Shown in pieces: positions 42,513 to 51,881 of a stretch of 64,000 nt of DNA. A program made the translations under genes and the position numbers. The number at the start of each line of letters is the position of its first letter. The stretch's first letter is position 1. Source of the DNA: Nonomuraea wenchangensis (GTDB taxonomy: Bacteria; Actinomycetota; Actinomycetes; Streptosporangiales; Streptosporangiaceae); assembly GCF_900111685.1 (NCBI RefSeq), contig NZ_FOHX01000011.1, positions 124,001 to 188,000 of the forward strand. The letters run 5' to 3'. The notes beneath the pieces were generated by a model that saw only the letters and a list, made by a program, of their open reading frames with translations, was not told the DNA's origin and did not search any database.

Positions 42513-43432
42513 ACCGTCAGCACGATCTTGCCCCGGCCGTGCCCGGTCTCGATCTCGCGGTGCGCCTCCGCCGCCTCCGCCAGCGGGTACGTCCGCCGCA
42601 CGGGAAAGACGAAGCGTCCCTCGGCGTACAGCGTCGCGTAGCGGCCCAGCCGCTCGGCCGTGCGCTCACCGCGCGTCACCCGCACGCCCAGCTCGGCCGC
42701 CCGCCCGTGCTCCACCAGCGTGACGATGCGGCCGGGGTCTGCGACCAGCTCCAGCGAGACCTCCAGCGCGTGGCCCCCCGCGCCGTCCAGTGCGGCGTCC
42801 ACGCCGCCGGGCGCGAGCGCCCGCACCCGGGCGGCCAGCCCTTCGCCGTACACGATCGGCTCGGCGCCCAGCTCGCGCAGGTGGTCGTGGTTGACCTCGC
42901 GGGCGGTGCCGATCACCCGGACGCCGCGCGTGCGGGCGATCTGGACGGCGGCCGTGCCGACGGCTCCGGCCGCGCCGTGCACGAGCAGCGTCTCCCCCTC
43001 CTTCAGCCCGAGCTCGTCGAGGGCCAGCTCGGCGGTCTGCACGCCCGAGGTCAGCCCGCCGGCCACCTCCCAGGGCACGCCGGGCGGCTTGGGCGCGACG
43101 TCCGTGGCGGGCACCACGATGTACTCGGCGTAGGCGAACAGCCGGGAGAAGCCCAGCACCTCGTCCCCGGCGGCCACGCCGCGCACGTCCGCGCCGACCT
43201 GGTCCACCACCCCGGCGAACTCGTTGCCGGGGATGCGCGGGAAGCTCACCTCGCCCAGGTAGGGCGGCAGCCAGCCGCCTCGTACCGCCGCGTCGAAGGG
43301 CTGCACCCCGGCCGCCCGCACGCGCACCCGCACCTGGCCCGGCCCGGCCTGCGGGGCCGGCAACTCCATCAACTTCAGCACCTCGGGGCCGCCCGGCGCG
43401 GCGAACGCCGCGGCCCTCATCGACTCGTTCAT
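42509..43432 (-). CDS. NADPH-dependent MDR quinone oxidoreductase-like enzyme
   Basis: 307 aa. GGPEVLKLMELPAPQAGPGQV, IPGNEFAGVVDQVG, LLVHGAAGAVGTAAVQIAR and the C-terminal PLAEAAEAHREIETGHGRGKI are MDR/QOR landmarks. No zinc-site Cys. A MerR/SoxR-like palindrome lies 17 bases upstream of the start codon, suggesting redox or drug induction. Its 3' end overlaps the phosphotransferase stop by 4 bases. Confidence 0.9.
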   Translation of the reverse strand: MNESMRAAAFAAPGGPEVLKLMELPAPQAGPGQVRVRVRAAGVQPFDAAVRGGWLPPYLGEVSFPRIPGNEFAGVVDQVGADVRGVAAGDEVLGFSRLFAYAEYIVVPATDVAPKPPGVPWEVAGGLTSGVQTAELALDELGLKEGETLLVHGAAGAVGTAAVQIARTRGVRVIGTAREVNHDHLRELGAEPIVYGEGLAARVRALAPGGVDAALDGAGGHALEVSLELVADPGRIVTLVEHGRAAELGVRVTRGERTAERLGRYATLYAEGRFVFPVRRTYPLAEAAEAHREIETGHGRGKIVLTV

Positions 43433-43448
43433 GGGACCAGCGTGCTAC

Positions 43449-43464
43449 CTCAACCTTGGTTGAG
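43449..43464. promoter_or_regulatory. MerR/SoxR-type palindrome
   Basis: CTCAACC-TT-GGTTGAG is a perfect 7-bp inverted repeat with a 2-base centre, of the form bound by MerR-family activators. On the minus strand, TTGATC precedes it and TAGCAC follows, consistent with an operator inside the promoter of the 42509-43432 oxidoreductase gene. No merR gene is in the window. Confidence 0.6.
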
Positions 43465-43575
43465 ATCAAGCTCGTTGGACTTCGCATCCCATCTCGGGAA
43501 CTTTCCGCTTTACTCGCACTTTATATAGATATAGTCCATTGGACATAGCTACGGGGATGGACACAACGGGGCGAG

Positions 43576-44130
43576 ATGGGCGAGTTCTTCAGCACGGTGT
43601 TGAGTTTTCCGACTGTCGTTTTCAGCTTCCTTCTCGTGGTGGTCGTCGGTTATTGGCTGATCGTGGTGACCGGCGTCCTGGAGCTGGACGACGGCGACGC
43701 CGTCTGGCTGGGCCTCGGGGGAGCTCCGGCCGGCGTCACGCTCTCGCTGCTGATCGCGCTCTCCTGGCTGCTGTGCCTGATCGGCAGCCAGGTCGTGAGC
43801 GGCGGCCCGCTGATCGCCGTGCCCTTCGCCGCCGCCGGCCTCGCCTGGCTCGTCACCCGCGGCCTGCTCAAGCCGCTGCGCCGGCTGGTCCCGGACGGGG
43901 ACCGGCACTCGCGCGGCGACTTCGTCGGGCAGCCGTGCGTCATCCGCACCGGCTCGGCGACCCCCGACTTCGGCCAGGCCGAGGTCGCCGCCGCCGACGG
44001 CTCGACCGCGCTCGTGCAGGTCCGTACGACCGGCGCCGACCGCCTGTCCCGCGGTGACCGGGCCCTCATCTTCGACTACGACAAAGACGGCGAATTCTTC
44101 TTGGTCATGCCTCATGAGAGTGAGATTTGA
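43576..44130 (+). CDS. YqiJ/NfeD-like membrane protein with OB-fold domain
   Basis: 184 aa. Three membrane segments (about residues 8-34, 52-72, 78-95) precede a soluble C-terminal beta domain (residues 110-180: RGDFVGQPCVIRTG ... ALVQVRTTGADRLSRGDRAL) of the OB/NfeD-C kind. NfeD/YqiJ proteins are standard partners of flotillins. The stop overlaps the flotillin start as TGATG, giving coupled translation. First gene of a three-gene operon. Confidence 0.85.
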   Translation: MGEFFSTVLSFPTVVFSFLLVVVVGYWLIVVTGVLELDDGDAVWLGLGGAPAGVTLSLLIALSWLLCLIGSQVVSGGPLIAVPFAAAGLAWLVTRGLLKPLRRLVPDGDRHSRGDFVGQPCVIRTGSATPDFGQAEVAAADGSTALVQVRTTGADRLSRGDRALIFDYDKDGEFFLVMPHESEI

Positions 44131-46136
44131 TGGACGTCATCTCGACAGGGTTCGGGGTATTCCTAGCGGTTGTCCTGGTTGTTGCGATCGGCCTGATCGT
44201 CATCATCGGCCGGCTTTTCCGTAAGGTCGAACAGGGCAAGGCGCTCATCGTCTCGAAAGTCAACAAGGTGGACGTGACGTTCACGGGCGCGGTCGTGCTG
44301 CCCGTCGTCCACAAGTCCGAGATCATGGATATCTCGGTCAAGACCATCGAGATCGAGCGGACCGGCCGCGAGGGCCTGATCTGCCGGGACAACATCAGGG
44401 CGGACATCAGGATCACCTTCTTCGTCCGGGTGAACAAGACCGCCGAGGACGTCATCAAGGTCGCCCAGGCCATCGGCACCGCCCGCGCCAGCGACGAGGC
44501 CACGCTGCAGACGCTGTTCAACGCGAAGTTCTCGGAGGCGCTGAAGACCGCCGGCAAGCACCTCGACTTCGTCGACCTCTACACCAAGCGGGACGAGTTC
44601 CGGGACGAGATCGTCCGGCTCATCGGCACCGACCTCAACGGCTACAGCCTGGAGGACGCCGCCATCGACTACCTGGAGCAGACCAGCATGCTCCAGCTCG
44701 ACAAGAACAACATCCTCGACGCGCAGGGCATCCGCAAGATCACCGAGCTGACGGCCATCGAGCACGTCCGCACGAACGAGTTCCAGCGCCGCGAGGAGAA
44801 GGAGATCACCCGCCAGAACGTGGACGCCCGCGAGGCCATACTCGAGCTCCAGCGCCGCCAGGCCGACGCCGAGCTGAAGCAGCGGCGCGAGATCGAGACC
44901 GTCAAGGCCCGCGAGGAGGCGGAGATCGCCCGCGTCCAGGCCGAGGAGCGGCTGCGCGCCCAGAGCGCCAACATCAAGGCCGACGAGTCGATCGGCGTCC
45001 AGCGCGAGAACCTCGCCCGCGAGGTCGCCGTCGCCGAGAAGAACCGCGAGCGGGTCATCGCCATCGAGAGCGAGCGCATCGAGAAGGACCGCGTCCTGGA
45101 GGTCATCGCCCGCGAGCGGGAGACCGAGCTGTCGCGCATCGCCAAGGACAAGGAGGTCGAGTCCGAGAAGCGGGTCATCGCCGAGGTCATCCGCGAGCGC
45201 GTCGCCGTCGACAAGACCGTGGCCGAGCAGGAGGAGGCCATCAAGCGGCTGCGCGTGGTCGAGGAGGCCGAGCGCACCCGCCAGCAGGTCGTCATCGCCG
45301 CCGAGGCCGAGGCCCAGGAGAACCTGGTCAAGGACATCAAGGCCGCCGAGGCCGCCGAGGCCGCCGCGCAGTTCCGGGCCCGCGAGGAGCTGGTGCTGGC
45401 CGAGTCCCGTCAGCAGGCCGCCGAGCTGGAGGCGCGGGCCAAGATCCGGCTCGCCGAGGGCGTCCAGGCCGAGGCCGCGGCGAGCGGGCTGGCCCAGGTT
45501 CAGGTCAAGGAGCGCGACGCCGCGGCCATCGAGAAGGTCGGCCGCGCCGAGGCCGTCGCGCTGCGCGAGAGGCTGACCGCCGAGGCCGCCGCGGTGGGCG
45601 AGAAGCTGAAGTCCGAGGCCGAGGGCCTCACCGAGAAGGCCGCCGCGCTGGCCGCGCTGGACGAGGCGAGCCGGGCGCACGAGGAGTACCGCCTGCGCCT
45701 GGAGGCCGAGAAGGAGATCAGGCTCAAGCACATCGACGTCTCCCGCTCGGTGGCCGAGTCGCAGGCGAGCGTGCTAGCCGCCGGGCTCGCCAACGCCAGC
45801 ATCGACATCGTGGGCGGCGAGTCGACGTTCTTCGACAAGGTCGTCGGCTCGATCACGGCGGGCAAGGCCGTGGACGGGTTCGTGGAGCACTCGCAGGTCG
45901 CCACGGCGCTCGCGGCGCCGTACGTCAACGGGCAGGCCAGCATCGCCGCCGACCTCGCGAAGGTCATCGGCGGGATCCGCACCGAGGACCTGAAGAACGT
46001 CACCGTCTCCGCGCTGCTCATGAAGCTCATCCAGGACGGCGGCCCGCAGGCCGGCGCCATGGGCGAGCTGCTGGACACCGCGCGCCGACTCGGCGTGGCC
46101 GACTCCCCGGTGAACGCGCTGGCCGGGGCCAAGTGA
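44130..46136 (+). CDS. Flotillin (YqiK-type SPFH protein)
   Basis: 668 aa. Membrane anchor at residues 5-27, SPFH/band-7 domain about 30-210 (GKALIVSKVNKVDVTFTGAV, EIERTGREGLICRDNI), then an extremely charged coiled coil about 215-560 rich in Glu/Arg/Ala (EAEIARVQAEERLRAQ; VAEQEEAIKRLRVVEEAERT) and a hydrophobic C-terminal oligomerisation tail. Flotillins organise membrane microdomains and scaffold complexes. Overlaps the giant ATPase start as GTGA. Confidence 0.93.
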   Translation: MDVISTGFGVFLAVVLVVAIGLIVIIGRLFRKVEQGKALIVSKVNKVDVTFTGAVVLPVVHKSEIMDISVKTIEIERTGREGLICRDNIRADIRITFFVRVNKTAEDVIKVAQAIGTARASDEATLQTLFNAKFSEALKTAGKHLDFVDLYTKRDEFRDEIVRLIGTDLNGYSLEDAAIDYLEQTSMLQLDKNNILDAQGIRKITELTAIEHVRTNEFQRREEKEITRQNVDAREAILELQRRQADAELKQRREIETVKAREEAEIARVQAEERLRAQSANIKADESIGVQRENLAREVAVAEKNRERVIAIESERIEKDRVLEVIARERETELSRIAKDKEVESEKRVIAEVIRERVAVDKTVAEQEEAIKRLRVVEEAERTRQQVVIAAEAEAQENLVKDIKAAEAAEAAAQFRAREELVLAESRQQAAELEARAKIRLAEGVQAEAAASGLAQVQVKERDAAAIEKVGRAEAVALRERLTAEAAAVGEKLKSEAEGLTEKAAALAALDEASRAHEEYRLRLEAEKEIRLKHIDVSRSVAESQASVLAAGLANASIDIVGGESTFFDKVVGSITAGKAVDGFVEHSQVATALAAPYVNGQASIAADLAKVIGGIRTEDLKNVTVSALLMKLIQDGGPQAGAMGELLDTARRLGVADSPVNALAGAK

Positions 46137-49100
46137 GCGTGACGGAACCAGGGCTGGAGGCGGGGACCTACGAAGTTCTGCGCAACCGCCTCCAGGCCCA
46201 GGCCAAGGCCCTGGCGACGGCAGCGGGGACGCTCAACGGGGAGCGGCTGAAGGTGTTCGGCGGCGCGGAGCTGCGCCTGCTCGGCACCGAGCGCATCCGT
46301 ACGGAGAACAACTGCGTCCCCAGGGACATCGTCTCCGTCGGCGGTGTGATGTTGTTCGGCTACAACGTCTTCATCGGGCTGAAGCCCGAGACGAGCGTGG
46401 CCGACGTGTTCGCCGTGCACCGCTTCACCCGCGACGGCGACCGCTTCGGTTTCGCGGCGGACCGGCTGGACGCGCTGGCCGATCCGGCGTTCGCCAAGGA
46501 CTTCGCCGAGCTCTACCGCTACTACAAGGAGACCCGGCTCCAGCAGCTCCGCCGGGTGGACGGCAAGCTGCTGGCGGTGTTCCGGACCGGCCCGGCCGAC
46601 CTGCGGGTGCTGCGCTGGGCCGTGGACGCCGCCGGCGTACCGACGTACATGGACAACCGGGGCGAGCGCGACCACGTCTTCCCGCCGTCGCACGACTTCG
46701 AGTGGACGCCGACCACCCGCGACGACCACGTACTCGGCCGGCATCCGCACATCTCGATCCAGGGCGAGGTGTTCGTCGAGACCGTGGGCGGCGACCTCAC
46801 GATCAAGGTCGAGGACAACACCGAGACCGGCGCGGGCGTCTACAGCGAGCCGGTCAGCGAGCCGCTGCAGAGCCTCGCCGACGCCGACGTCGAGTACGCC
46901 CGCGTGGGCCCGCTCATCCTCATGCGGATCCGGCCGTACAAGGAGACCGAGTGGCGGCACCTGGTCTTCAACACCCGCACGAAGGCCGTCGCCCGGCTCG
47001 ACGGCATCGGCCAGGCGTGCCGGCGCCTGCCCGAGGACCAGGGGCTGATCTTCCCCGGCGGCTACTACCTGTCGACCGGGGTCAGCAGGACGTTCGACAC
47101 GGACGTGAGCGACCTGGAGTTCGAGCGGGTGGTCCGGTCGCCCAACGGCGAGGACGTCCTGTACGTCTTCCACGCGCGGGAGGACGGGCGCTCGCTGCTG
47201 CTGCCGTACAACGTGATCAGGAAGGAGGTGGCCACGCCCATCGTCTGTCACGGGTACTCGCTCTTCGACGACGGCACGATGGTGGTCTTCCGCGCCACCT
47301 CCGAGGAGCCGACCCGGGTCCACCCGATGCAGGTGTGGCAGACGCCGTACGTCTCCGACACCTACGCCGCCGCCCAGCCCGCCGGCGGGCATCCGCTGGA
47401 GCGCATCGGCAACGCCGAGCTGGTGCGCGGCATCTCCGACTGCCTGTCCGTGGCCACGATGGTCGAGGAGATGGCGCCGTCGGCGGGGACGTTCGAGGGG
47501 CTGATCGCGGCCTGCGCGCGGGCCTTCGACTCCTACCACTGGCTCGGCGAGCACGGCCTGCACGGGCCGCTCGCCGACGTACGGGCCACCGCCGAGCAGG
47601 TCCTCGACGAGTACGAGAACGTCGAGCAGCTCACCCGCCAGGCCCGCGACACCCTCGACCAGGCCACGGAGGAGACCACCCACCTGGTCAGGCAGGCCCG
47701 CGCCGACGTCCCGGAGAGCGCCGACGCCTGGGTGAGCACGCTCGCCGCGCTGCGCAGGGCGCAGGGCCACCTGGTGACGCTGCGCGAGGTCCGCCACATC
47801 GACCTGGCCGCGCTGGACGCCCTGTCGGAGTCCGTGGCCGAGGAGCTGGCCGCGACCGGGCGGCGGGCGGTGGGCTTCCTGTCCGGCGCGGACGCGTTCA
47901 CCTCCTACCACGCGGCCGTCGAGCGGCTGGCCGCCGAGGCCGCCGCGATCGCGACGGTCGCCGAGGCCGCGCCGGTCGCCGAGCGGCTGGCCGAGCAGGC
48001 CGAGGGGCTGGAGGTGGTGACCGAGGTCGTCGGCTCGCTGGAGATCGCCGACGCGACCGTGCGCACGTCCGTGCTGGCGCGCATCGCCGAGGTCCTGGGC
48101 GGCGTCAACCGGGCGCGGGCCCTCCTCGACGGGCGGCGGCGCGAGCTGCTGGGGACCGAGGGGCGGGCCGCGTTCGCCGCCGAGTTCGCGCTGCTCGGGC
48201 AGGCCGTGACGGGGGCGCTGGCGGCGGCCGGCACGCCCGCCGCGTGCGACGAGCAGCTCGGCCGGCTCATGCTGCGGCTGGAGGGCCTGGAGTCGCGTTT
48301 CGGGGAGTTCGACGACTTCGCCGCGCAGCTCACCGCCAAGCGGGACGACGTCTACGAGGCGTTCTCGGCGCGCAAGCAGGCGCAGCTCGACGAGCTGGCG
48401 CGGCGGGCCGACCGGCTGTTCGCCTCCGCCGAGCGGGTGCTGGGGGCGATCACCCGACGGCTCGGGACGCTGGCGTCCCCGGACGAGGTCAACACCTATT
48501 TCGCCACCGATCCCATGGTGGCCAAGGTGCGCTCGACGGCGGGCGAGCTGCGGTCGCTGGGCGACGCCGTACGGGCCGAGGAGCTGGACGGGCGGGTCAA
48601 GGCCGCCCAGCAGGAGGCGGGACGGGCCCTGCGGGACCGTCAGGAGCTGTTCTCCGACGGTGGCGAGGTGCTGCGCCTCGGCCACCACCGCTTCGCGGTC
48701 AACACCCAGCCGATCGACCTTACGCTGGTCCCGCACGACGGCACCATGCACTTCGCCATCACCGGCACCGACTACCGCTCCCCCACGCCCGCCTCCTTCG
48801 CCGACACCCGGCCGTTCTGGGACCAGCTCCTCGTCTCGGAGACCGCCGACGTCTACCGCGCCGAGCACCTGGCCGCCTCGCTCCTGCCCGCCGTCGCCCC
48901 CGGCGCGTCGCTCGCCGACCTCGTACGGCAGGCCGCCGAGTCCCGCTACGACGAGGGCTACGAGCGCGGCGTCCACGACCACGACGCGACCGCCATCCTG
49001 GACGTGCTGGTCCGGCTGCGCGAGGACGCGGGGCTGCTGCGGCATCCGCCGGAGGCGCGGGCCCTCGCCCAGCTCTTCTGGGCGTTCGGGACCGACGAGG

Positions 49101-50950
49101 TTTCACGTAAAACATTCGCCACCCGGGCCGTGTCGCTGACCCGCGCCCGCGACCTGTTCGGCCCCACGCCCGCGCTGGACGCCCTGGCCGGGGAGCTCGG
49201 CGAGCTGATCGCCGCCTTCGTGGCGGAGCTGCGTACCGGTGCGGCGGAAGGCGCGGGGGCGGCCGGCGAGTACCTGGTCGAGGAGCTGGGGAGCGGCCCG
49301 GACGGGTTCGTGACCAGCAAGGCGGCCCGCGACGTCCTCGACGGCTTCCGCGCCGGCCTCGGCCAGGCCGGGACGCGGGAGTTCGAGGAGGACCTGAAGG
49401 CGGTGCCGCTCCCCGAGCGGGTGCAGCTCGCCCACGCCTGGCTGACCGCCTACCACCAGGGCCCGGAGACGGCCGAGGCCGTCGCCGTGCTGCTCTGCGG
49501 CGACCTGCCGCGCCACGACTCCAGCGCCGCCACCACCGCCACGGTGACCGGCCTGCTCGGCACCCATCCCCGCGTCAGGAACCGGGCGCTGGAGATCCGG
49601 CTGGAGGAGTTCCTGCCGCGCACCCGCCGCTTCCGTGAGGAGCGGGTGCCGGCCTTCCGGGCGTACCAGCGCCGCCGCACCGAGCTGGTCGAGGGCGAGC
49701 GGGCCCGGCTGCGCCTGGACGAGTACCGGCCGAAGGTGATGAGCGCGTTCGTCCGCAACCGCCTGCTCGACGAGGTCTACCTGCCGCTGATCGGCGACAA
49801 CCTGGCCAAGCAGCTCGGCGCGGCGGGCGCGGGCAAGCGCACCGACCAGATGGGCCTGCTCCTGCTCATCTCGCCGCCCGGCTACGGCAAGACCACGCTC
49901 ATGGAGTACGTCGCCAGCCGGCTCGGCCTGGTCTTCGTCAAGGTGAACGGCCCCGCGCTCGGCCACCGGGTCACCTCGCTCGACCCGGCCGAGGCCCCCG
50001 ACGCCACCGCCAGGCAGGAGGTCGAGAAGATCTCCTTCGCGCTGGAGACGGGCAACAACACGCTGCTCTACCTCGACGACATCCAGCACACCTCGCCGGA
50101 GCTGCTGCAGAAGTTCATCTCGCTCTGCGACGCCCAGCGCCGCATCGAGGGCGTGTGGAACGGCCGCACCCGCACCTACGACCTGCGCGGCAAGCGGTTC
50201 GCGGTCTGCATGGCGGGCAACCCGTACACCGAGTCGGGCCGCCGCTTCCGCATCCCCGACATGCTGGCCAACCGGGCCGACGTCTGGAACCTGGGCGACG
50301 TGCTGTCCGGCAGGGACGAGCTGTTCGCGCTCAGCTACGTCGACAACGCGCTCACCAGCAACCCGGTGCTGGCCCCGCTCGCCGGCCGCGACCACGCCGA
50401 CGTGGAGCTGCTGATCCGGCTGGCGAAGGGCGACCCGGCGGTCCGGCCCGACCAGCTCCGGCACCCGTACACCAAGCCGGAGCTGGAGCAGATCCTGTCC
50501 GTCCTCGCCAAGCTGACCCGGGTGCAGGAGGTCGTGCTGGCCAACAACCGGGCGTACATCGCCTCGGCGGGCCAGTCGGACGCGGCCCGGACCGAGCCGC
50601 CGTACCGGCTGCAGGGCTCCTACCGGAACATGAACAAGCTGGCCGAGCGGATCGTACCCGCCATGAACGAGGACGAGCTGGAGTCGGTGATCGACGACCA
50701 CTACCTGGGCGAGGCGCAGACGCTCACCTCCGACGCCGAGGCGAACCTGCTCAAGCTGGCCGAGCTGCGCGGCAGGCTCACCCCGGCGCGGGCCGAGAGG
50801 TGGGCGGAGATCAAGCGCGCCTACCTCAAGGCGAAGGCGCTCGGTGGCGCGGAGGACGACCCGGCCACCCGTACGGTGGGCGCGATCGGCCTGCTGGCCG
50901 ACCGGGTGGGCGAGGTCGGCACGGCCATCAGGGAGGCCGGCCGCGCCTGA
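46133..50950 (+). CDS. Giant AAA+ ATPase (DNA-repair-ATPase-like), flotillin-associated
   Basis: 1605 aa. Residues 1-430: beta-rich N-terminal domain (NNCVPRDIVSVGGVMLFGYNVF). About 480-900: coiled-coil segments. About 900-1200: helical linker. About 1240-1420: AAA+ core with Walker A SPPGYGKTT (Lys1253), Walker B LLYLDDIQH (Asp1315/Asp1316), sensor-1 Asn1363 in CMAGNPYTESGRRF and candidate arginine fingers after it, similar to MoxR-type modules. The C-terminal 150 residues are helical. Such proteins are usually annotated as DNA repair ATPases, but translational coupling to a membrane scaffold argues for a membrane-associated remodelling role. Confidence 0.87.
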   Translation: MSVTEPGLEAGTYEVLRNRLQAQAKALATAAGTLNGERLKVFGGAELRLLGTERIRTENNCVPRDIVSVGGVMLFGYNVFIGLKPETSVADVFAVHRFTRDGDRFGFAADRLDALADPAFAKDFAELYRYYKETRLQQLRRVDGKLLAVFRTGPADLRVLRWAVDAAGVPTYMDNRGERDHVFPPSHDFEWTPTTRDDHVLGRHPHISIQGEVFVETVGGDLTIKVEDNTETGAGVYSEPVSEPLQSLADADVEYARVGPLILMRIRPYKETEWRHLVFNTRTKAVARLDGIGQACRRLPEDQGLIFPGGYYLSTGVSRTFDTDVSDLEFERVVRSPNGEDVLYVFHAREDGRSLLLPYNVIRKEVATPIVCHGYSLFDDGTMVVFRATSEEPTRVHPMQVWQTPYVSDTYAAAQPAGGHPLERIGNAELVRGISDCLSVATMVEEMAPSAGTFEGLIAACARAFDSYHWLGEHGLHGPLADVRATAEQVLDEYENVEQLTRQARDTLDQATEETTHLVRQARADVPESADAWVSTLAALRRAQGHLVTLREVRHIDLAALDALSESVAEELAATGRRAVGFLSGADAFTSYHAAVERLAAEAAAIATVAEAAPVAERLAEQAEGLEVVTEVVGSLEIADATVRTSVLARIAEVLGGVNRARALLDGRRRELLGTEGRAAFAAEFALLGQAVTGALAAAGTPAACDEQLGRLMLRLEGLESRFGEFDDFAAQLTAKRDDVYEAFSARKQAQLDELARRADRLFASAERVLGAITRRLGTLASPDEVNTYFATDPMVAKVRSTAGELRSLGDAVRAEELDGRVKAAQQEAGRALRDRQELFSDGGEVLRLGHHRFAVNTQPIDLTLVPHDGTMHFAITGTDYRSPTPASFADTRPFWDQLLVSETADVYRAEHLAASLLPAVAPGASLADLVRQAAESRYDEGYERGVHDHDATAILDVLVRLREDAGLLRHPPEARALAQLFWAFGTDEVSRKTFATRAVSLTRARDLFGPTPALDALAGELGELIAAFVAELRTGAAEGAGAAGEYLVEELGSGPDGFVTSKAARDVLDGFRAGLGQAGTREFEEDLKAVPLPERVQLAHAWLTAYHQGPETAEAVAVLLCGDLPRHDSSAATTATVTGLLGTHPRVRNRALEIRLEEFLPRTRRFREERVPAFRAYQRRRTELVEGERARLRLDEYRPKVMSAFVRNRLLDEVYLPLIGDNLAKQLGAAGAGKRTDQMGLLLLISPPGYGKTTLMEYVASRLGLVFVKVNGPALGHRVTSLDPAEAPDATARQEVEKISFALETGNNTLLYLDDIQHTSPELLQKFISLCDAQRRIEGVWNGRTRTYDLRGKRFAVCMAGNPYTESGRRFRIPDMLANRADVWNLGDVLSGRDELFALSYVDNALTSNPVLAPLAGRDHADVELLIRLAKGDPAVRPDQLRHPYTKPELEQILSVLAKLTRVQEVVLANNRAYIASAGQSDAARTEPPYRLQGSYRNMNKLAERIVPAMNEDELESVIDDHYLGEAQTLTSDAEANLLKLAELRGRLTPARAERWAEIKRAYLKAKALGGAEDDPATRTVGAIGLLADRVGEVGTAIREAGRA

Positions 50951-50954
50951 CGCT

Positions 50955-51809
50955 CTACAGGGCCGCGGCGACCGATTCGGGGCTCGCGGGCAGCAGCGGC
51001 AGCCGTACGTCCGGGGTCGGGATGAGGCCCCGGGCGTGCAGGACGCCCTTCAGCACGGTCGGGTTGGGCTCGGCGAACAGCGCGGCCGACAGGGCGGCCA
51101 GCCGGTGCCCGAGCGCGCGGGCGCGGGGCACGTCGCCCGCCTGCCAGGCGTCCGCCAGGTCGGCGAACTCGCGGGTGCGCAGGTGGGCGGAGGCGAGGAT
51201 GCCGCCCGCGGCGCCCAGCGCCAGCATCGGCGAGACGTACAGGTCGTCGCCGCACAGCACCTCGAACCCGTCGATCGGGTCGCCGAGCAGGTCGAGCGCG
51301 TCCTGGTCGAGGCCGCCCGTCGCGTACTTGACCCCGGCGACCATCGGGTGCTCCCCCAGCCGGCGCAGCGTCGCCGCCCCCACCTGCTGCCCGGTGCGGT
51401 AGGGGATGTGGTAGATCACCAGCGGCACGGGCGTCTCCTCCGCCAGCGCCGTGAAGTGCGCCTCGACGCCGCGCTCGCCGGGCCGCAGGAACGACGGGAC
51501 GGTCACCAGCGCCGCCCCCGCCCCCTCCGGCAGGGCGCGCAGCGCGCGGGCCGTCGCGCGGGTGTCGCTCCCGCTCACCCCCACCGTGAGCAGCGCGCCG
51601 CGCCCCGCGCAGACGCGGGCGCAGGTCTCGATCACCAGGGCCCGCTCGTCCGGGTCGAGCGCGGCGGCCTCGCCGGTGGTGCCGAGCGCGACCAGCCCGG
51701 CCGCGCCGTCGTCCAGGACCTGGGAGGCGAGCTTCTCGACGGCGTCGGCGGCCACCTCGCCCTCCGGCGTGAACGGGGTGACCAGCGGCACGTGGATTCC
51801 TCTCAACAT
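50955..51809 (-). CDS. DapA-family aldolase/lyase, divergent member
   Basis: 284 aa. TIM-barrel class I aldolase: GTTGEAAAL, VIYHIPYRTG (Tyr and Arg kept) and the Schiff-base Lys in VAGVKYATG. The adjacent PYY motif of true dihydrodipicolinate synthases is PSF, so the partner-subunit Tyr is lost, and the family Asn after the catalytic Tyr is His. More likely a sugar-acid or keto-acid aldolase than lysine biosynthesis. Divergent from LysR. Confidence 0.85.
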   Translation of the reverse strand: MLRGIHVPLVTPFTPEGEVAADAVEKLASQVLDDGAAGLVALGTTGEAAALDPDERALVIETCARVCAGRGALLTVGVSGSDTRATARALRALPEGAGAALVTVPSFLRPGERGVEAHFTALAEETPVPLVIYHIPYRTGQQVGAATLRRLGEHPMVAGVKYATGGLDQDALDLLGDPIDGFEVLCGDDLYVSPMLALGAAGGILASAHLRTREFADLADAWQAGDVPRARALGHRLAALSAALFAEPNPTVLKGVLHARGLIPTPDVRLPLLPASPESVAAAL

Positions 51810-51881
51810 GCCTCCGAGCCTGGCCCGTGCCCACCCTTAAGGTCCAGTTCGGATTCGTGACGTGGAACGTAAGCTGAACTT

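Noticed and set aside
45500..49045. Minus-strand frame of 1181 codons
   Set aside because: Antisense to flotillin and the giant ATPase, with no domain motifs.
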